From: Rhodothermales bacterium
GTDB lineage: Bacteria; Bacteroidota; Rhodothermia; Rhodothermales; JANQRZ01
NCBI GenBank assembly: GCA_039944855.1
Contig: JBDUXZ010000016.1
Location: 62,001-126,000 of the forward strand
Reading direction: 5' to 3'
DNA: 64,000 bases
The notes below the pieces were generated by a model, which had not been told where the DNA came from, searched no databases, and was given only the letters and a program-made list of their open reading frames with translations. Positions 59,186 through 64,000 of the stretch are shown one piece after another (position 1 is the stretch's first letter; each line of letters starts with the position of its first letter). A program made the position numbers and the translations under genes.

Positions 59186-59632
59186 ATGGGTCAGCAGCAA
59201 CTCCTCCTCCTCGTCCTCGGCATCGTCATCGTCGGCCTCGCGGTCGTCGTCGGCATCCAGGCCTTCGGCGAGAACCAGAAGAAAGCCAACTCCGATGCCA
59301 TCGTCAACGACGCCGTCCGCATCGCCTCCGACGCGCAGGCGTGGAAGCTGAAGCCCGCCGCCTTCGGTGGCGGTTCCAATGAGACGGGCATGGAGAACTT
59401 CTCGCTCGCCCAGGTCGGCTACACGGTGTCGAGCGGTGTCTACTCCAACCTCAATGGCGACTTCGAAGTCACCGCGTCCACGACGAGCCTGATCATCGAA
59501 GGCACGAACGATGACAACGACAACGAGGTCCAGGTCGGTGTCTTCGGTACCACTCCTGAGTGCATCGCCACCGCAGTCGGCGCGATCGGCAGCGTGACCT
59601 CGCCTACCGCCCCCAGCGGGTGTGCGTTCTAA
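59186..59632 (+). CDS. Pilin-like protein with MGQQQ N-terminus, copy 1
   Basis: The 148-residue protein starts MGQQQLLLLVLGIVIVGLAV, a short polar leader of five residues followed by a 20-residue hydrophobic helix. The rest is an amphipathic helix (GENQKKANSDAIVNDAVRIA) and a beta-rich C-terminal half with two cysteines. This is the layout of type IV pilins and pseudopilins, but the canonical G-F-T-L-x-E cleavage site is missing. It shares its first residues with the gene at 62177 and lies in the same region as a PilC/GspF gene. It has one of the best ribosome-binding sites in the window. Confidence 0.7.
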   Translation: MGQQQLLLLVLGIVIVGLAVVVGIQAFGENQKKANSDAIVNDAVRIASDAQAWKLKPAAFGGGSNETGMENFSLAQVGYTVSSGVYSNLNGDFEVTASTTSLIIEGTNDDNDNEVQVGVFGTTPECIATAVGAIGSVTSPTAPSGCAF

Positions 59633-59655
59633 GGCCCAGGATGCTGCATGAACTT

Positions 59656-59710
59656 GGCGGCATCTCTGTCGGGCTTCGGTCCGATGGGGATGCCGCCTTC
59701 GCATTTTACC
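59656..59710 (+). terminator. Terminator-like hairpin after first pilin-like gene
   Basis: GGCGGCATC and GATGCCGCC form a 9-bp stem (59656-59664, 59689-59697), followed by a T-rich ATTTTA at 59703-59708. It would limit read-through into the sulfatase gene and favour pilin expression. Confidence 0.55.
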
Positions 59711-59732
59711 CCGCTTAGTACTTCTGCCGCTC

Positions 59733-61958
59733 ATGTCTGTGCGTCCTCGTCTCCCCGTTTCTCCGTGCTCTGCGCGCAACGCGCTGTGTCCAACGCTGCG
59801 GCAGCGCGAAGTAGCGTACCAACTCCGGCTCCTGTTCGTCCCTGTCGCGCTGGTCGTCATGGTGGGTCGCCTGATTGAATACACATTCGTGGTCAACCTG
59901 GCACCCCACGATGTTGCGACGTTGCTGGTCAATAATCTTCCTGCCTTGACGCTGCTGATCGCCGTCTTCGTGACCGGGTTCATTGCGCTCAGTGTGCGGC
60001 TTCAGGGCCGCCATCCCCTCGTCACCGGGATAGCGGGAGTTGCATTTGCGGTGGCCGTGTTCGTCGGGGGGGCGTTCCTGCTTCCGTGGTGGGTCAAGGG
60101 ATGGGTGTCAGGGAGGACGTTTAGCTATCTCCGCTGGGACTTGCTGGCGGTGCTGGCGGCGTTCTTGTTCAGCACAGCGATTCTTACGTATGTCCGCGGG
60201 GTGGGGCAGAGAGTGGCTCAAGGGGCGATAGGCTTGGCGGCGTTGGTCTGGGTGCTCTTCTACCTCGTTGAAGCTAGCGTCCTCGCCACAACGGGGATCG
60301 CGGGGAGCTATTTCATGCTGCAGGATCTCGTGGTGCGGCCGTTCGAAGTACTCCCCCTACTCGTCAGCGAGCTCGAATGGGTGCATGTTGCCATCCTCGG
60401 AGGCCCGCTCGTGACGGTGCTCTCCGCTCCGCATGTGGCGCGGCTATGCTCCCAAGCGAGCGCTCCGGGTAGGCAGAGAGCCGTGATTCAGGACCGCTAC
60501 GGCATGAGGCGTATGTGGTGGGTAGGAGGGGCGTTTGCCGCCCTCGTGGCGTTCGCCCCCGTCTCGTCCGAGATCCCCGTCGAGACCTCGATGAGCCGCT
60601 TCGTCCAGATGGCATCCTATGAGATCGCGGGCGAGGAGGCCGCCCTCTCGCCGAACGGCGTAGAGGGATTCGATACGCGAAGCCTCTACCTCGCTGCGAC
60701 GGACAGCACCCGGGCGAAGAACGTAGTCGTCATCGTGATGGAATCGATCCGCAGCCGATCGATGAGCCTCTACAACGACGAACTCGATACGACTCCGTTT
60801 CTGGACTCGCTCGCCCGCTACAGCCTCGTGGCCGAGCGCTTCTACACACCCGTGTCCTACACGAACAAGTCGATTGTGAGCCTGTTTGGGGGGATTTATC
60901 CCGGCCCGGAAGGCTACCTGCTCGAGGGCGAAGCCTTGCCCGGAGGCATTCCAGCGCGGGGTCTCCCATCTCTCCTCGACGATCACGGGTACCGCAGCGC
61001 GTTCTTCACCCCCGCCATCATGGCGTTCGAGCGCAAAGACGTCATCTTAGCCAACCTCGGATTCGACGAGATGTACGGGGACAGCAGCTACCCCAAAGCG
61101 GGGTTCGCCCAGAAAGCGTACTTCGGATACGAAGACCGAGTCGCGCTCGACGCCACCCTCGACTGGGTCGAGGACGCCGACGTTTCGGGCGAGCCGTTCT
61201 TGCTCGGGCTCCTGACCCTTTCTTCGCATCACCCCTATGACTTGCCGCCATCTTTCGAGACGCGTCCATACGGGACCGGCGACCCGGATCTTGAGGCGTA
61301 CCTCAACTCCATTCGTTACACGGATAGCTTCGTCCGAGATCTGATGGCCGGGTTCGAGAAGCGCGGACTCCTCGACAAAACGGTATTCATCGTGGTCGGC
61401 GATCATGGCGAGGCCTTCGGCGAGCACAGCCAGCGGATGCACGGCGATGTGTTGTGGGACGAGGCGCTTCAGATCCCCGCGCTCGTGTACGCTCCGGGGA
61501 TCGTCCCAGCCGGACGCATCTCCGGCGCCCGATCCAGCATCGATATCGTACCGACCGTCTTGGACGTGCTCAACCTCGATGCACAGGGGGCGACTCTGCC
61601 TGGCGTGTCTCTCCTCGAACCCAATCCGGCTGACCGCACGCTCTTCCACGCCTGCCGAAATGCGAGAGCCGGGCTGGCTGTCAGGAAGGATTCGCTGAAG
61701 TACGTCTACTGGATTCGCAGGCCGACTCAGGTCTTCAACACGGCACAGGACCCGGAAGAACGGTTCGACATCGCTGCAGATATCCCGCACGAGCAGGTCA
61801 GGCGGGTGGAGTCCGAGGCCCGCACGTGGTACTTCTACAACGAGCAGGCATACGAAGCGGCGCGGGTGGATGCCGCGTTCAGAAAGGAAGACCGGCTGGC
61901 ATGGCGTTCGGAAAACGAGGCGCGCTACGAGCGGGCGAAGTATTGGCAGGAAGAGTGA
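59733..61958 (+). CDS. LTA-synthase-like membrane sulfatase/phosphoglycerol transferase
   Basis: The 741-residue protein has about six N-terminal membrane helices (about 28-240) and a large extracytoplasmic sulfatase-fold domain (about 325-700). The predicted nucleophile Thr lies in FYTPVSYTNKSIVSLFGGIY, with VVVIVMESIRSRSMSLYND at its start, and LTLSSHHPYDLP and FIVVGDHGEAFGEHSQRMHG supply metal ligands. It is of the LtaS/MdoB type and would transfer phosphoglycerol- or phosphoethanolamine-like groups onto a glycan or protein outside the cytoplasm. It lies between two pilin-like genes, so a pilin-modifying role is possible but unproven. Confidence 0.85.
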   Translation: MSVRPRLPVSPCSARNALCPTLRQREVAYQLRLLFVPVALVVMVGRLIEYTFVVNLAPHDVATLLVNNLPALTLLIAVFVTGFIALSVRLQGRHPLVTGIAGVAFAVAVFVGGAFLLPWWVKGWVSGRTFSYLRWDLLAVLAAFLFSTAILTYVRGVGQRVAQGAIGLAALVWVLFYLVEASVLATTGIAGSYFMLQDLVVRPFEVLPLLVSELEWVHVAILGGPLVTVLSAPHVARLCSQASAPGRQRAVIQDRYGMRRMWWVGGAFAALVAFAPVSSEIPVETSMSRFVQMASYEIAGEEAALSPNGVEGFDTRSLYLAATDSTRAKNVVVIVMESIRSRSMSLYNDELDTTPFLDSLARYSLVAERFYTPVSYTNKSIVSLFGGIYPGPEGYLLEGEALPGGIPARGLPSLLDDHGYRSAFFTPAIMAFERKDVILANLGFDEMYGDSSYPKAGFAQKAYFGYEDRVALDATLDWVEDADVSGEPFLLGLLTLSSHHPYDLPPSFETRPYGTGDPDLEAYLNSIRYTDSFVRDLMAGFEKRGLLDKTVFIVVGDHGEAFGEHSQRMHGDVLWDEALQIPALVYAPGIVPAGRISGARSSIDIVPTVLDVLNLDAQGATLPGVSLLEPNPADRTLFHACRNARAGLAVRKDSLKYVYWIRRPTQVFNTAQDPEERFDIAADIPHEQVRRVESEARTWYFYNEQAYEAARVDAAFRKEDRLAWRSENEARYERAKYWQEE

Positions 61959-62176
61959 CGGCGGCGTCAACGCAGGGCGGTTGGTGCGGTTCGAGGGCGG
62001 GGTAGGGCAGGCCGGCGCAGCTTCACTGCCGGGCGTTGAGTCAGTCGCTTTGGCAATGAACTTGCCCTATGGTCGATATCCCTGCTCCCAGGCCCTGAAA
62101 GGGGGATTCGAGCGGGACTTCATCACGAAAGGAACCGCCGCCGGTCGATTCTTTCCACTAGCATCCAACACACCTT

Positions 62177-62587
62177 ATGGGCCAGCAACAACTCCTCCTC
62201 CTCGTCATAGGGGTCATCCTCGTCGGGCTCGCCGTCATGGCCGGGCTAACAGCGATTCAGACGCACATCCGGCAGGATGAGGCCGACGGCCTCGTGGACC
62301 GCTCCCTCGCGATCGCGACGTACGCCTACTACTGGAAGTCACGGAATGACCCGTTCGCCGGCGGCGACCAGTCGTACGAGAACCTCGCAACGAACGGGAT
62401 GGGCACGCTCTCGCTCGATACGGCGACGGTCCGGGGTCGCTTCGACATCACGAATGCGTGGCCGGACTCCGTCGAGATCACGGCCGTCAGCTCGCGCTAC
62501 CCCGACATCGGTGTGCGCATCGTCGTCGACCAGTACAACATCAAGCGGACGACGGTCCGTTTCGACGGCACGTTTGCACTGAACTAG
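62177..62587 (+). CDS. Pilin-like protein with MGQQQ N-terminus, copy 2
   Basis: The 136-residue protein starts MGQQQLLLLVIGVILVGLAV, nearly identical over the first 20 residues to the protein at 59186, and then diverges (AYYWKSRNDPFAGGDQSYEN, VRGRFDITNAWPDSVEITAV). The central AYYWK...FAGG matches AQAWK...FGGG of copy 1. It has no cysteine. It is probably a minor or alternative pilin-like subunit of the same machine. The leader has no clear Shine-Dalgarno, unlike copy 1. Confidence 0.7.
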   Translation: MGQQQLLLLVIGVILVGLAVMAGLTAIQTHIRQDEADGLVDRSLAIATYAYYWKSRNDPFAGGDQSYENLATNGMGTLSLDTATVRGRFDITNAWPDSVEITAVSSRYPDIGVRIVVDQYNIKRTTVRFDGTFALN

Positions 62588-62653
62588 CCCGCGCCGTCTT
62601 GGCTCTCACATGGAGCCGCCCCCCTTTCCGCCAGAACCACACGACACACCGCC

Positions 62654-64000
62654 ATGGGAGAGTTTCGATTCAGCGGGCTGAGCACGGCCGGGCAACCGGT
62701 GCAGGGCACCGTGTTTGCCCCCAACAAGCGGACGGCGCACAAGAAGGTCGCCGACCTCGCCGACCGCCACAAGTTCACGCTCCGCGACCTCGACGAGCGC
62801 GTGTTCTTCCGCTACAAGATCAAGCACCCGAGCGGGAAGGTCGTCACCGGGGAGCAGAAGGCGTTCTCGTCGGAGGAGATCGAGTCGGCGCTCTCGCGGA
62901 TGGGGATGGAGGTGCTCTCCGTCCAGAAGAAGCTCTTCAACACGCAGCGGCCCCCGCCGAACCAGGACGTCATCATGTTCGTCCGCCTCGCGGCCAACCT
63001 CCTCTCGGAGAAGATGCCGTTCAACGAGGTGCTCAACCTCCTCACGGCCGACATCTCTTCGGCGGCGCTGAAGCAGACGATCCGTGACATCAACTCTGAC
63101 CTCAAGGGCGGCATCGAGGCCAAGCAGGCCTTCATGAAGCACCAGGACAAGCTCGGCAAGTTCACGGCCTACATGCTCGGCGTGGCGTCGCAGTCCGGCA
63201 ACATGAGCGAGATCTACGAGGCTACGGCCAAATTCCTCGAGCGGCGCGACGAGTTCAAGAAGAGCATCCGCTCGTCGATGATCATGCCGGCGGTGACGAT
63301 CCTCGCGACGCTCGGCGTGTTCATCTGGTACATCTGGTACATCGTCCCCGCTACCGCCGGCCTCTTCGCCGACTTCAAAGGCATCGAGCTCCCGCCGCTG
63401 ACTGCGGCCTCGCTCGTGCTCGCGGACTGGCTCGACCACAACATGATGTGGCTCCTGCTCGGGATCGCGGCCGTCGTGGGCGGTATCGTCGCCTTCCTGC
63501 GGAGCCCGAAGGGGACGTTCCTCGCGCACAAGCACATGATTCGGATGCCCATCATGGGCAGCCTCCTGCACAAACTCAACATCGAGGTGTTCAGCCGCGT
63601 CTTCGCGATCCTCTACTCGGGGAGTGGGCAGAACATCGAGGTCATCAAGGTGGCCGCCGAGGCATGCGGTAACTCATACATCGAGCACCGCGTGAAGACG
63701 GTGACGATCCCGATGATGGTGGCGCAGGGTGCCGACCTCGTCCGCGGGATGGAGGCCGCCGGCGTCTTCACCCCGATGGCGATTGCCCGCTTCCGCACGG
63801 GCTCCGAGACCGGGGCCGTGCGCAAGAGCGCGCAGCAGATGGCCGACTACTACGAGAAGGAGACGACGATGAAGCTGGAGGTGGCGCTCCAGTCGATCCA
63901 GACCGTCGTGTCGCTCTTCATTGGCATCATCGTGGCCGGCCTCACCGTGCTCTCGGCCGAAACGGCGCTGATCCGCCCCGGCGCGCAGGACCTCATGGGC
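62654..64000 (+). CDS. Type IV pilus/type II secretion platform protein (PilC/GspF family), partial
   Basis: The frame is open to the window end (449 codons). After a basic N-terminal region (RFSGLSTAGQPVQGTVFAPN, GKVVTGEQKAFSSEEIESAL) come two T2SSF domains. The first (about 97-225) has FVRLAANLLSEKMPFNEVLN and GVASQSGNMSEIYEATAKFL. Membrane helices lie near 215-235 and 260-285. The second (about 300-430) has FSRVFAILYSGSGQNIEVIK and FRTGSETGAVRKSAQQMADY. It is the inner-membrane assembly platform of a pilus-like machine. With the pilin-like genes upstream it marks an appendage or secretion locus continuing to the right. Confidence 0.93.
   Translation, partial: MGEFRFSGLSTAGQPVQGTVFAPNKRTAHKKVADLADRHKFTLRDLDERVFFRYKIKHPSGKVVTGEQKAFSSEEIESALSRMGMEVLSVQKKLFNTQRPPPNQDVIMFVRLAANLLSEKMPFNEVLNLLTADISSAALKQTIRDINSDLKGGIEAKQAFMKHQDKLGKFTAYMLGVASQSGNMSEIYEATAKFLERRDEFKKSIRSSMIMPAVTILATLGVFIWYIWYIVPATAGLFADFKGIELPPLTAASLVLADWLDHNMMWLLLGIAAVVGGIVAFLRSPKGTFLAHKHMIRMPIMGSLLHKLNIEVFSRVFAILYSGSGQNIEVIKVAAEACGNSYIEHRVKTVTIPMMVAQGADLVRGMEAAGVFTPMAIARFRTGSETGAVRKSAQQMADYYEKETTMKLEVALQSIQTVVSLFIGIIVAGLTVLSAETALIRPGAQDLMG

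Overview
The window is a high-GC chromosomal segment of a Bacteroidota-type bacterium, most likely of the Rhodothermia (Rubricoccaceae/Salinibacter-like) lineage. Four things support this. Many genes are preceded by TTG-N20/21-TAnnTTTG promoters, the Bacteroidota sigma-A pattern. One gene carries a C-terminal type IX secretion sorting domain. CarB lacks the MGS domain. TonB-type and DUF5916 outer-membrane genes are present. Leaders are short and Shine-Dalgarno signals are mostly weak. I saw no tRNA, rRNA, CRISPR array, insertion sequence or prophage.

Layout. 1-7.3 kb: a four-helix-bundle (S23-like) gene between inverted heptamer arrays, a TonB gene, then carA and carB separated by two small genes, and a lipoprotein with a TonB C-terminal domain. 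7.3-10.6 kb: a probable lipid-storage group (SCP2-like protein, phasin-DUF2188 fusion, wax-ester synthase/DGAT-like acyltransferase). 11.0-15.6 kb: four co-directional genes for exported proteins that look like an unusual chaperone/usher-like surface-fibre system. 15.6-16.7 kb: a 1.1-kb gene-free stretch rich in stable hairpins, with two DnaA-box matches. 16.7-18.9 kb: psd-pssA-purS-clpS. 19.1-30.5 kb: mostly minus-strand housekeeping and envelope genes (DUF5916 protein, YhhN, Zn-alcohol dehydrogenase, lipase-like hydrolase, K+ channel, DinB, DUF4385, RNase HI), interrupted by three plus-strand genes. 30.6-45.7 kb: mainly plus-strand housekeeping genes (obg, dprA, tandem membrane EEP enzymes, aminotransferase, rluD, PTS IIA, hisS, lgt, thioredoxin-like protein, PLP decarboxylase, rlmB). 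45.8-55.1 kb: mainly minus strand (lipoprotein, LPG-synthase-like flippase, lolA, hsp20, anchorless TonB protein, then a histidine run read hisB-Uma2-proC-hisH-hisA-hisF). 55.3-58.7 kb: recQ, a TIGR02757 gene and a DUF4342 gene. 59.2-64 kb: two pilin-like genes with the same MGQQQ start, an LTA-synthase-like sulfatase between them, and a PilC/GspF gene that runs off the window.

How the genes work together. psd and pssA make phosphatidylethanolamine. lgt and lolA serve lipoprotein maturation and transport, in keeping with the several lipoproteins here. carAB provides carbamoyl phosphate for arginine and pyrimidines and may be preceded by an attenuator-like leader. The two surface-appendage loci (11-15.6 kb and 59-64 kb) are the strongest candidates for undescribed biology. 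Each has a terminator-like hairpin directly after its first subunit gene, which would favour high expression of that subunit.

A family of 26-36-bp intergenic palindromes (GTAGRGRCGC arms) recurs at least six times, and an unrelated inverted repeat (TGTCATCCTGAGC) lies between hisA and hisF. Starts were chosen from protein alignment by eye, overlaps and promoter positions. Several genes probably use GTG or TTG.
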